From positions 1-56,779 of the forward strand of contig JAENYX010000015.1 of assembly GCA_016841565.1 (NCBI GenBank): 56,779 nt of DNA, read 5' to 3'. Positions 7,828-15,834 of the stretch are shown here, one piece after another; the first letter of the stretch is position 1; each line of letters opens with the position of its first letter. The translations under genes and the position numbers were made by a program. The DNA is from Clostridium thermobutyricum. Lineage in GTDB: Bacteria > Bacillota > Clostridia > Ch29. The notes beneath the pieces were generated by a model. That model made no database searches, had not been told where the DNA came from, and worked only from the letters and a program-made list of their open reading frames with translations.

Positions 7828-8130
7828 ATGAAAATTGATGGCGGCGGGTTGGAAAAAATACTCGGCATATACAAAAAACAGGGCATACAGCCCTCCAGGA
7901 TTGAAAAGAGTAATGGTATCAAGGGAACGCCCGGAGTGGATAGAATAGAACTGTCCACAGAGGCGCAGGACTTTCAGGTGGCTTTAAAGGCAATGAATCG
8001 GGTGCCTGATATAAGAAAAAGCAAGATTGAGGGATTGAAAGCAAAGATTGCTTCGGGAGAGTACAATGTAAACGCCCAAGAGGTGGCAAACAAGATAATC
8101 GACGGCCTGTTTCTGGACAAAAAGGTTTGA
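7828..8130 (+). CDS. flgM: Anti-sigma-28 factor FlgM
   Basis: FlgM binds and holds sigma-28 until the hook-basal body is complete. The 100-residue protein has the usual disordered N-terminal half and the C-terminal sigma-binding helices (DIRKSKIEGLKAKIASGEYN, then EVANKIIDGLF). The segment DRIELSTEAQDFQVALK is also typical. A good Shine-Dalgarno (GGGGGATGAG) precedes ATG 7828. It heads the flgN-flgK-flgL operon and has its own candidate sigma-28 promoter. Confidence 0.93.
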   Translation: MKIDGGGLEKILGIYKKQGIQPSRIEKSNGIKGTPGVDRIELSTEAQDFQVALKAMNRVPDIRKSKIEGLKAKIASGEYNVNAQEVANKIIDGLFLDKKV

Positions 8131-8158
8131 ACAATTCCGTTATTTGGGGATGAGCGAT

Positions 8159-8653
8159 ATGGAAGGTCTGTGGAAAAAATTGATTGAAATTCTGGAGAAA
8201 GAAAGCGGACTGTATAAGGATATTCTTGAGTTATCTAGGCATAAGACCAATACTATTGTGGAAGGAAAGGTTGCAGAGCTGGAACAGATTACCCGGGTGG
8301 AACAAAAAATGCTGCTCAATATAGGCGGTCTCGAGCAGCAAAGGGAAGACGCGGTAAACCAGCTGGCCCGAAGTCTTAACGTTCCGGCCGACCAGCTTAG
8401 TATAGACCTTGCCATTGACAAAGTTGGGGCAGACCTTAAGGAAAGGCTTGTTGCCCTCAAGGATGATATAGCTGCCCAATTAAAGGAATTGAAGCAGGTC
8501 AATGACCTTAACAGCCAGCTAATAGAGAAGTCATTGGAATACATAGACTTTTCTATAAACCTTATTGCCGGAAGCCCTTCGGATGTCACTTACAATACTG
8601 CCAAGGGCAAGGGCAAGGACAAGGGCGTAAGCTTTTTCGATCAAAAAGTATAG
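8159..8653 (+). CDS. flgN: Flagellar export chaperone FlgN
   Basis: FlgN is a cytoplasmic chaperone for the hook-filament junction proteins FlgK and FlgL, which are encoded immediately downstream. The protein of about 165 residues is almost wholly helical with long amphipathic segments and a Lys/Gly-rich tail. The start is uncertain: ATG 8150 abuts GGGG, whereas ATG 8159 lies 9 nt from it and is preferred. Only 15 nt separate it from flgK. The identification rests on length, helicity and gene order more than on strict motifs. Confidence 0.82.
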   Translation: MEGLWKKLIEILEKESGLYKDILELSRHKTNTIVEGKVAELEQITRVEQKMLLNIGGLEQQREDAVNQLARSLNVPADQLSIDLAIDKVGADLKERLVALKDDIAAQLKELKQVNDLNSQLIEKSLEYIDFSINLIAGSPSDVTYNTAKGKGKDKGVSFFDQKV

Positions 8654-8668
8654 GCAGGAGTGATATTT

Positions 8669-10183
8669 ATGAGTACCTTTTCAGGACTGAACATTGTAGT
8701 ACAAGGTCTTTTTACCCAGCAAAGGGCAATTGATGTCACCGGACACAATATCGCCAATGTTAACACTCCGGGCTTTGCGCGGCAAAGGGCGGTTATGGAA
8801 ACCACCATGCCTATGGAAGTTATGGGCGGCAGGGGCATGCTGGGTACCGGAGTTGAAGTACAGCATATAGAAAGGATAAGAAATACATTTCTTGATGTTA
8901 AATTCTGGGGTGAAAATACTGTCCTGGGCGAATGGAACGCCAAAAGCCAGATGCTGTCCGAGATAGAAATGGTGTTCAACGAGCCTTCGGATACCGGGCT
9001 GAATTCCGTTCTGAGTGAGTTTTTGAACAATTTACATGAACTGGTCAAGGATCCGGGCAGCACCGATGTGAGGACTCTGGTCCGGGAAACTGCCATTACA
9101 TTTACAAATACTCTTAATTATATGGATAAACAGTTTAAAAAGATACAGACGGATTCCAACTTTGAAATAGAAACAAAAGTGAATGATATAAATTCCTACG
9201 CGCGTCAGATAAGCGAGCTTAACCAACAGATAATGAGATATGAACTGGACGGTTCAAACGCAAACGACCTGCGGGACAGGCGGGATTTATTAATAGATGA
9301 GATTTCAAAGATAGCCGATGTAAAGGTATTTGAGGACGCCGACGGGCGTTTCAGACTAAATGTCGGGGGCAGGCTTATGGTAAACCACAACGACTATAAC
9401 CAGCTTACGGTTGTTGCAAGAACAGTGGATAAAAACCCCGACGTTGATGTGCCGGGCCTGTATGACATACAATGGGACGACGGTATGCCCTTTGGTACAA
9501 AGAGCGGTGAATTGAAGGGACTTTTGGACGTGAGGGACGGCGATGGATCCCCCGGAAGCTATAAGGGCGTGCCCTACTACATGAGGGAGCTAAACAGGTT
9601 TGCCAAGGGATTTGCCGATGCATTCAACGCCATTCATACAACGGCATACGACCTGGCTGACGACGGGTATGCAGAGCCCGGAGGGGATAAGATATACTTT
9701 TTCACCAGTGACGGGACAATGGATTCGTATGCTCCCGGACCTCCAAGGGTACAAAATCCCATGGCCGACATTACGGCTGCCAACATAACCATTTCAAAAG
9801 AAATATTCAACGATATCAATAGTATATCCTTTGCAGGCAGCTTTGACACCATCCCGGGGGATGCCACCAAGGGCCAGGAATTGGCAGATTTGAGATACAC
9901 CAAGGTGTTTCCCTCCTATGGAACACCGGAGGATTATGTCAAGTCCCTGGTTTCGGCATTGGGAGTGGACGGACAGGAGGCCGTAAGAATGAAGGATAAT
10001 CAGGATATGCTGGTGGCACAGACCGTTACCCTCAGAACTTCCATAGCCGGGGTATCCATAGATGAAGAAATGACCAATATGATTAAGTTTCAGCATACAT
10101 ACAACGCTTCTGCAAGGATGATTACCACCATGGATGAAATGATAGAGGTTGTGGTAAACAAAATGGGCCTGGTGGGAAGATAG
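8669..10183 (+). CDS. flgK: Flagellar hook-associated protein 1
   Basis: FlgK forms the first ring of the hook-filament junction after export through the flagellar type III apparatus. The 504-residue protein has the conserved N terminus FSGLNIVVQGLFTQQRAIDVTGHNIANVNTPGFARQ in two parts, and the C terminus ending in NMIKFQHTYNASARMITTMDEMIE, which build the D0 coiled coil. ATG 8669 is 8 nt after GGAG; the in-frame GTG 8660 overlaps the binding site. It lies in the order flgM-flgN-flgK-flgL. Confidence 0.96.
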   Translation: MSTFSGLNIVVQGLFTQQRAIDVTGHNIANVNTPGFARQRAVMETTMPMEVMGGRGMLGTGVEVQHIERIRNTFLDVKFWGENTVLGEWNAKSQMLSEIEMVFNEPSDTGLNSVLSEFLNNLHELVKDPGSTDVRTLVRETAITFTNTLNYMDKQFKKIQTDSNFEIETKVNDINSYARQISELNQQIMRYELDGSNANDLRDRRDLLIDEISKIADVKVFEDADGRFRLNVGGRLMVNHNDYNQLTVVARTVDKNPDVDVPGLYDIQWDDGMPFGTKSGELKGLLDVRDGDGSPGSYKGVPYYMRELNRFAKGFADAFNAIHTTAYDLADDGYAEPGGDKIYFFTSDGTMDSYAPGPPRVQNPMADITAANITISKEIFNDINSISFAGSFDTIPGDATKGQELADLRYTKVFPSYGTPEDYVKSLVSALGVDGQEAVRMKDNQDMLVAQTVTLRTSIAGVSIDEEMTNMIKFQHTYNASARMITTMDEMIEVVVNKMGLVGR

Positions 10184-10232
10184 GCCGTATGCCTGTGGAC
10201 TGTCAACCTGATTGAGAGGATGTGTTTAAACT

Positions 10233-11129
10233 ATGCGTGTTACAAATAATATGCTTATAAGCAACATGAAAAACAATCTGAACAGGAGTCTCAGGCGTAT
10301 GGGCAAGATACAGCATGAGATGTCCAGCGGCAAGAGGATACGTGTCCCGTCCGACGACCCGGTGGGAGTTGCCAGGAGTCTGAAACTGAGAGCGGATTTG
10401 AAAGCCAACGAGCAGCTTAAGCGAAACACCGATGACGTGTTGTCCTGGCTGGAAACTACCGAGATAGCGTTGACGGGGATCAGGGATGTTATGCACAGGG
10501 TTAAGGAGCTGGCTCTCCAGGGGGCTAATGGTACATATGATGAGCAGGACACCCGGGCCATAGCCGAGGAGATTAAAGAGTTGAGAGACCAGCTTGTCAG
10601 CTTTGGTAACAGTACATATGTGGGGAAATACATCTTTTCAGGCTTTTTAACCGACCAGGCGCCGGTTCAGCTGGATGGCGGCGACGGTTCCCTGGACTAC
10701 CAGGGGGATGGCGGTATCATCCGGTACCAGGTAGGGGTTGGTGATATTATAGGCGTTAACACCACCGCCGAGGATATCTTTATGAATTCAAGCGGAGATG
10801 ATTTGCTTAGGGACATGCAGGATATGTACGATTTCCTGGATACGGGTGACCATGCCGGCGTCGGCAGCCTTATAGGCAACTTTGAAAGGCATCTTGAAAA
10901 TATACTGCAAAGGACAGCCGAAGTGGGAGCAAAATATAACAGGATGGAGCTTGTCAGCAACAGGCTGAGGGATGAAGAAATAAACTTTACGGGTCTGCTG
11001 TCAAAAACAGAGGATGCCGATATGGCCGATGTAATCATACGTCTTACCAGTGAAGAGAATGTATACAGGGCGGCTCTGGCGTCAGGCTCCAGGATTATTT
11101 TGCCCACGCTTGTGGATTTCATAAGATAG
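10233..11129 (+). CDS. flgL: Flagellar hook-associated protein 3
   Basis: FlgL is the second junction protein between hook and filament. The 298-residue protein starts MRVTNNMLISNMKNNLNRSL with the flagellin-like SGKRIRVPSDDPVGVARSLKLR, and ends with the D0-type helix LTSEENVYRAALASGSRI...LVDFI. GAGGATG precedes ATG 10233. A short 49-nt gap separates it from flgK. Confidence 0.95.
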   Translation: MRVTNNMLISNMKNNLNRSLRRMGKIQHEMSSGKRIRVPSDDPVGVARSLKLRADLKANEQLKRNTDDVLSWLETTEIALTGIRDVMHRVKELALQGANGTYDEQDTRAIAEEIKELRDQLVSFGNSTYVGKYIFSGFLTDQAPVQLDGGDGSLDYQGDGGIIRYQVGVGDIIGVNTTAEDIFMNSSGDDLLRDMQDMYDFLDTGDHAGVGSLIGNFERHLENILQRTAEVGAKYNRMELVSNRLRDEEINFTGLLSKTEDADMADVIIRLTSEENVYRAALASGSRIILPTLVDFIR

Positions 11130-11146
11130 TATGGAAGGTGATATAA

Positions 11147-11704
11147 TTGGGACTTACCATAAACCAGAGTTTGGCCAGGATAGGCATCAGAACCACTGAT
11201 GCCTATATGAGTATAGACAGTCGTCAGCCTGCCGTCAGGTTGAATTCGGTATTTCCCAAAGGCAGGATGGAAAGCCGGCTGATACAGGTTGAGATAGATC
11301 AGACACAGTGCTTTAACGAGATGGGGCTCAAGACCCCCGGTGTTCTCATGCGGGATGTCGTGCAAAAATCCTTAAAGCAGTGCCTTGGTGGAATTGCGGC
11401 GAAGGTGCAGGAGGGAAACTTCCTGGCAAAAATAGAGGAAAACCCCAACGGTATCCCGGCGGTGGCCTCCCGGAAGTATGACAAAAACTATCAGCTTACC
11501 GTCGTATCAATGCCCCGCAGCAGGCCCGACATAGAGTTTAAGGGCGGATACGATATTAAGTGGGATATGGGCAGCGTGGAGGTGGAGCCGGTGCTGAAGG
11601 TTCCGGAAGTAAGCGCCACAAAACCCGACATAAGCATCTATCTCCTTCAAAAGCCAAACATCGATATTTCATACCGGGGAAACAATGTGGATAAAAGACT
11701 GTAA
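11147..11704 (+). CDS. DUF6470 (YviE-like) flagellar-cluster protein
   Basis: This 185-residue protein, beginning at TTG 11147 after AAGGTGAT, occupies the position of yviE between flgL and fliW, as in Bacillus. Recognisable features are the N-terminal QSLARIGIRTTDAYMSIDSR, the central helix MRDVVQKSLKQCLGGIA, and the beta-rich FKGGYDIKWDMGSVEVEP. The family's function is unknown. The gene order suggests a role connected with flagellin or the filament junction. No signal peptide is visible. Confidence 0.8.
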   Translation: MGLTINQSLARIGIRTTDAYMSIDSRQPAVRLNSVFPKGRMESRLIQVEIDQTQCFNEMGLKTPGVLMRDVVQKSLKQCLGGIAAKVQEGNFLAKIEENPNGIPAVASRKYDKNYQLTVVSMPRSRPDIEFKGGYDIKWDMGSVEVEPVLKVPEVSATKPDISIYLLQKPNIDISYRGNNVDKRL

Positions 11705-11808
11705 AGGACAGGGATTGCGCCGGCAATTGATACTACCGATAGCCAAGCGTTTTCTTATCAAAGTGAAGAAACGGACTATATGTCTAAATTCTTGGGGAGG
11801 GGATCGTT

Positions 11809-12252
11809 ATAAAAATTGTCACAAAGCACTTCGGGGAAATTGAGTTTAAAGATAGCAACATACTGAGTTTTCGCAGGGGTATCCTTGGTTTCGAAGATAT
11901 AAAAAGGTACGTGCTGATAGACAACCAGGATACAGGGGGAGTATTCAAATGGCTGCAGGCGGTGGACAGGCCCGATCTGGCCTTTGTTGTAATGAATCCT
12001 TATTATATATGCCGGGATTATGAACTGGATATTCCCGATAGGGTGGCAGAGAAGCTTGGCATAGAAAAGCCGGAGGATGTCATGGTGCTTACCATAGCCG
12101 TTGTACCCGAGGACATCAGCAAAATGACAACCAACCTTAAGGCTCCGGTGATTATAAACTCCAAAAACAACAAAGCCGAGCAGGTGGTGCTGGAAAACGA
12201 CAAATACAGTATTAAGCATCCCGTTGCGCAGTCGGTGAAAGACGTAGTATAG
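11809..12252 (+). CDS. fliW: Flagellar assembly factor FliW, apparent ATA start
   Basis: FliW binds flagellin or CsrA and so couples flagellin synthesis to export. Translating from 11809 gives (M)KIVTKHFGEIEFKDSNILSF as N terminus and 147 residues, matching the family (usual start M-K-I-x-T-K-x-F-G-E). The codon at that place is ATA, 6 nt after the very strong GGGGAGGGG. No ATG, GTG or TTG occurs in this frame between the in-frame stop at 11785 and GTG 11911, which would delete 34 conserved residues. Either ATA initiates or the sequence has an error. csrA follows after 11 nt and flagellin after that. Confidence 0.9.
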   Translation: MKIVTKHFGEIEFKDSNILSFRRGILGFEDIKRYVLIDNQDTGGVFKWLQAVDRPDLAFVVMNPYYICRDYELDIPDRVAEKLGIEKPEDVMVLTIAVVPEDISKMTTNLKAPVIINSKNNKAEQVVLENDKYSIKHPVAQSVKDVV

Positions 12253-12263
12253 GGGGGATATGA

Positions 12264-12512
12264 TTGCTGCTGCTTACGCGTAAAATCGACGAAAGTATAG
12301 TTATCGGGGACGACATAATTATAAAGGTTGTCTCGGCAGAGGACGGCAAGGTAAAGCTGGGAATCTCAGCCCCCAGGGATGTGAGCATACACCGTTTTGA
12401 AGTATACCTGTCCATCCAGGAAGAAAATCGCCAGGCGGCGGTTAACAAGGAGATATCCATGAAGGACCTTGACAGCCTGATTAAAACAAAAAAAATACCT
12501 GAGAAAAGCTAA
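12264..12512 (+). CDS. csrA: Carbon storage regulator CsrA
   Basis: CsrA is a dimeric RNA-binding repressor that blocks flagellin translation unless titrated by FliW. The 82-residue protein begins with the conserved (M)LLLTRKIDESIVIGDDI, continues with KLGISAPRDVSIHRFEVY, and has a polar tail. The start is TTG 12264, about 6 nt after GGGGGG. An ATG at 12260 is in another frame and opens only seven codons. Candidate target sites lie in the flagellin leader 30-130 nt downstream. Confidence 0.95.
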   Translation: MLLLTRKIDESIVIGDDIIIKVVSAEDGKVKLGISAPRDVSIHRFEVYLSIQEENRQAAVNKEISMKDLDSLIKTKKIPEKS

Positions 12513-12537
12513 AGTTATAGGCATAGTCTTTCGATAC
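12510..12537 (+). promoter_or_regulatory. Candidate sigma-28 promoter of flagellin
   Basis: TAAA (12510-12513) and TTCGATAC (12530-12537) are separated by 16 nt, close to TAAA-N15-GCCGATAA. It overlaps the csrA stop codon and gives a leader of about 100 nt before flagellin. Confidence 0.6.
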
Positions 12538-12549
12538 TATTAATGTAAG

Positions 12550-12641
12550 GGAGTTTTGTCCCTGTTCGTCGGCCGGGTCCGGGGATGAAATTTTCAATAC
12601 AAGGCAGGGATGCCGATAACAAAATTCAAGGAGGAGATAAT
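12550..12641 (+). promoter_or_regulatory. Flagellin leader with candidate CsrA binding sites
   Basis: The leader has four GGA-centred motifs: AAGGGAG (about 12547-12553), CGGGGATG (about 12579-12586), CAGGGA within the small hairpin GGC/GCC (12603-12614), and the Shine-Dalgarno AAGGAGGAG (12629-12637). Multiple GGA sites including the ribosome binding site are the usual CsrA target arrangement. Confidence 0.5.
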
Positions 12642-13442
12642 ATGAGAATAGCTAACAACCTAATGGCTATCAACACCCACAGACAGCTTGGTGTCAACCA
12701 GCTGGGAGCTTCAAAGTCAATGGAGAAGTTGTCGTCCGGTTACAGGGTAAACAGGGCTGCCGATGATGCCGCAGGCCTGTCCATATCCGAGAAGATGAGA
12801 GGCCAGATCAGGGGTCTCTACCAGGCACAGAGGAATGCCCAGGACGGTATATCGCTAATACAGACGGCTGAGGGTGCACTGGACGAAATAAGCAACATGC
12901 TGGTAAGGATGAAGGAGCTATTGGTACAAAGAGCCAACGATACTTATAGTTCTGACGACAGGGACAACATAAATTTAGAGCTCGTTGAGCTTATAGAAGA
13001 GATTGACAATATAGTTGATACTACCGACTTTAATGGGATGAGTATCCTTACGACTAGTGCTGACCTTAACATTATTGTCTCGGATGACGGTACAACAGGT
13101 ATTTCAATCAGTGCAGCTGTTCTGACTGATGTGGTAACTTTAGCTGCCTTTACTATTGGTAACATTACTACTATTACTATTACTGATATTGAAGATGCAA
13201 TAAAAGCCGTTAATTCACAGAGGGCAACATACGGTGCCCTGCAGAACAGGATGGAAAGCACCGTAAGGAATATCGGCACCACGGCCGAAAACCTGCAGGC
13301 TGCAGAATCCCGTATCAGGGATACAGACATGGCACTGGAAATGATGAAGTTCACAAAGAACAACATATTGAACCAGGCGGCTACAGCAATGCTTGCCCAG
13401 GCCAATATGATGCCGCAGACTGTTTTACAGCTATTGGGATAG
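12642..13442 (+). CDS. hag: Flagellin
   Basis: This is the major filament subunit, exported through the flagellar apparatus. The 266-residue protein is short, with conserved ends (MRIANNLMAINTHRQLGVNQ...SSGYRVNRAADDAAGLSISEKMR; ...AESRIRDTDMALEMMKFTK...LAQANMMPQTVLQLLG). The small variable middle (about 135-190) is rich in Ile, Thr, Ser and Val. ATG 12642 follows AAGGAGGAGATAAT; an in-frame ATG 57 nt upstream has no binding site and does not match the family. The middle segment's repeated ACT ATT codons differ from the flanks, as in variable surface-exposed flagellin cores. Sugar-modifying genes follow. Confidence 0.96.
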   Translation: MRIANNLMAINTHRQLGVNQLGASKSMEKLSSGYRVNRAADDAAGLSISEKMRGQIRGLYQAQRNAQDGISLIQTAEGALDEISNMLVRMKELLVQRANDTYSSDDRDNINLELVELIEEIDNIVDTTDFNGMSILTTSADLNIIVSDDGTTGISISAAVLTDVVTLAAFTIGNITTITITDIEDAIKAVNSQRATYGALQNRMESTVRNIGTTAENLQAAESRIRDTDMALEMMKFTKNNILNQAATAMLAQANMMPQTVLQLLG

Positions 13443-13457
13443 GCTATTTCAAAATGC

Positions 13458-13489
13458 GAAGCGGCTCTGGTATGTACCAGGGCCGCTTC
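13458..13489 (+). terminator. Hairpin after flagellin
   Basis: GAAGCGGC/GCCGCTTC with an inner TGGT/ACCA pair around ATGT forms a strong stem 16 nt after the stop codon. The tail AAAATATTT is only weakly U-rich, so it may stabilise the mRNA as well as terminate. Confidence 0.6.
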
Positions 13490-13530
13490 AAAATATTTAC
13501 TCCGAATACAAAAAGCTGGAGGTGACAAAA

Positions 13531-13869
13531 TTGGAAGCAGATGGTAACAGCTTAAAGTTAACCGTAAAAGAGTTGCTAAGCAACCTGGCTCTTAGGATGG
13601 AAAGCATTAGCAGCCAATACTATGAAGAAGCGGACACGGCAGACGACAGGCTTGTTTTTCTGATAGAGGACCTGATGACACTGACGGAAGGGATTAATGC
13701 ACTGCAGGGCAAAGACGCACTTCCGGTGGAATTATCCGAGCTGCAGGATAAACTGAATATGCTGTACGGGGCCATGGAATCCGGCGACAGCTTACTGCTG
13801 GCGGATATTCTGAAACACGAGATAAAACCCTTGCTTGAATACTGGGAGAGCCGTATAGAAATACACTAA
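13531..13869 (+). CDS. Unknown helical protein in the flagellin modification cluster
   Basis: I do not recognise this 112-residue protein. It is acidic and predicted all-helical (LKLTVKELLSNLALRMESIS; LIEDLMTLTEGINAL; LADILKHEIKPLLEYWE), with no Cys, membrane segment or signal. The best start is TTG 13531, 6 nt after GGAGGTG; the in-frame GTG 13522 overlaps that site. It lies between flagellin and a glycosyltransferase, 12 nt from the latter, so it is probably co-expressed with the modification genes and could be a small chaperone or adaptor. That role is inferred from position only. Confidence 0.6.
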   Translation: MEADGNSLKLTVKELLSNLALRMESISSQYYEEADTADDRLVFLIEDLMTLTEGINALQGKDALPVELSELQDKLNMLYGAMESGDSLLLADILKHEIKPLLEYWESRIEIH

Positions 13870-13881
13870 GGGGGAGAACTG

Positions 13882-15822
13882 ATGGAGCATAGTTTCAGAG
13901 TCAGTATATGCATTATGGCAAAGAACGAGGAGAAACATATCAGGAGATGCCTGGACAGTTTGAAGATGCTTATTGATAAACCCTATGCAGAGCTTATTTT
14001 TGTAGATACCGGCAGTAAGGACGACACCGTAAATATAGCAAGAGAATATACCGACAAGATATATCATCACCCCTGGAACGATAATTTTTCCGACATGAGA
14101 AATATCACAATCTCCTATGCAAAAGGGGAATGGCTTTTTATGGTGGATGCCGATGAGGAGTTGGAAAATCCCGAGGAAGCCGTAGCATTATTTGAAGGAA
14201 AAGAGCTGGACAAGTATTATACTGCCAGGGTAAAGGCAAAACATTTAATAAACATGAAAACAAGCCAAGGGCGCTATGCGGTGCATAACTGGGAACGGAT
14301 ATTCAGGAATGACGGTCAGTTTCACTATGAAGGGGCGGTCCATAACCAGCCCATATTCAAAATACCTGTGGTTAATACAGATATAACCTTTATTCACTAT
14401 GGTTTTATGGCCAAGGATAAGGGAACAATAAAGCGAAAATTTGACAGGACTGGAACCCTGCTTATGAAAGAACTTGAAAAGGACCCCGGGAACATATACT
14501 ACCAGTATCAGCTGGCGGCATCATATTTCGGCATTGATAAAAAAAAGGCTCTGGAAGAGATACAAAAATGCTACGGGCTGTTTAAAAAACTACCTAGGGA
14601 CAAACAAAGGTCAAAAACATATATTTTTGGTCTGTATGCCAGGATAAGTCATTGCAACAAACAATATTCCGAGACCGTTGTCATTTGTGAGGAAGGGCTG
14701 AGGTTTATACCCCAATATGTGGACCTCTATTACATAATGGCTCTTTGCCAAATAGAGCTCGGACAGTTGGACAAAGCTGCCAAAAGCCTGGAACACTATT
14801 TATCATTAGTTGCAAAATATGATGAGCTTAAGATTTCCAAAGACTCTGCTTATTCCATGATTTATGTTGATTCTCAATCGGTTAACTCAGCATACCAGAA
14901 TCTGGCGTACTGCTGCTATAAACTGAGTCAGTATGAAAAAGCTCTTGATTGGATAGCAAAGGTGGAAGAAAGGGAAATAATCCATAAAGACAAAAAAATC
15001 CTGTTAACAGTAAAAATACTGTGCGTCAATGAAAAGCATGAGGAACTGTGGGACTACTACAGCAATCTGGAGGATGACAAAGATAAATATTCTTTTATTG
15101 ACTGTCTGGAAAAGGAGAAGCAAAGCCTGACAAAGGACTTTGTGAATAGTATCGAAAAAACCTTTGCCCGGGGGGATGACCATTACTCGCTTCTTAACAA
15201 AATAAGAATCTCCGGGGAAAGTGATAGATACAGTCTTATACAAAAGCTTACAGGGAAAACAGACTTTAACGCAGTGCCCCTAAGCTATGCAGATATTTTT
15301 ATTTATTCCGACAACAGGGAGCAGCAGTTTTCCCAGATATTCAGGAATGTCAAGAACATAAGAATAAGACGGATAGCCAAATACCTGTTAACCAAGGAAG
15401 AAGGATTTGAGGAATGCTTCATTAAATACCTTTTGGATAACCAGGTAAGACAAAGCGATATTCAGACCAACAGGATGCATTATGCCATTGCAGGTTTTCT
15501 GCTGGCCAACCAGGCTTCAGAAATGAAGGAAAACGGTTCATGCCCCGAAGATTATTATTATGATATATTTGAGATATTTGTAGAGAGAGGAAACAGCTAT
15601 CTGAAAGGCCTGTATCAGCCCGATAAATTCAGGCTGCTCTATAAAACCATAGACAGTGAAGAGGAGCAGTTTCTTATACTGATGGGTTTGGCCAAGAATG
15701 AGGCAGACAGGGGCAACCTGAAACGGGGGATAGAATATGTCAGGGAAGCCGTCCGGGTATACCCCTGCGGGGCCCCTTTCTTAAAAAAGTATAACGACAA
15801 ATTGTTTCATAAACAGGACTGA
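13882..15822 (+). CDS. GT2 glycosyltransferase with TPR repeats, probable flagellin glycosylation
   Basis: This 646-residue protein has an N-terminal GT-A (family 2) domain. VSICIMAKNEEKHIRRCLDSL opens it, LIFVDTGSKDDTVNIA and FMVDADEEL provide the nucleotide and metal-binding Asp residues (about 38-45 and 88-95), and NWERIFRNDG...YEGAVHNQP is the acceptor-side segment. Helical TPR-like repeats (about 200-640) follow and probably bind protein. No membrane segment is seen. Such GT2-TPR enzymes attach sugars to flagellin in Firmicutes. The gene lies between flagellin and flaG and next to a sugar methyltransferase. The sugar used is unknown. Confidence 0.82.
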   Translation: MEHSFRVSICIMAKNEEKHIRRCLDSLKMLIDKPYAELIFVDTGSKDDTVNIAREYTDKIYHHPWNDNFSDMRNITISYAKGEWLFMVDADEELENPEEAVALFEGKELDKYYTARVKAKHLINMKTSQGRYAVHNWERIFRNDGQFHYEGAVHNQPIFKIPVVNTDITFIHYGFMAKDKGTIKRKFDRTGTLLMKELEKDPGNIYYQYQLAASYFGIDKKKALEEIQKCYGLFKKLPRDKQRSKTYIFGLYARISHCNKQYSETVVICEEGLRFIPQYVDLYYIMALCQIELGQLDKAAKSLEHYLSLVAKYDELKISKDSAYSMIYVDSQSVNSAYQNLAYCCYKLSQYEKALDWIAKVEEREIIHKDKKILLTVKILCVNEKHEELWDYYSNLEDDKDKYSFIDCLEKEKQSLTKDFVNSIEKTFARGDDHYSLLNKIRISGESDRYSLIQKLTGKTDFNAVPLSYADIFIYSDNREQQFSQIFRNVKNIRIRRIAKYLLTKEEGFEECFIKYLLDNQVRQSDIQTNRMHYAIAGFLLANQASEMKENGSCPEDYYYDIFEIFVERGNSYLKGLYQPDKFRLLYKTIDSEEEQFLILMGLAKNEADRGNLKRGIEYVREAVRVYPCGAPFLKKYNDKLFHKQD

Positions 15823-15834
15823 GGGTGTGTTTAT

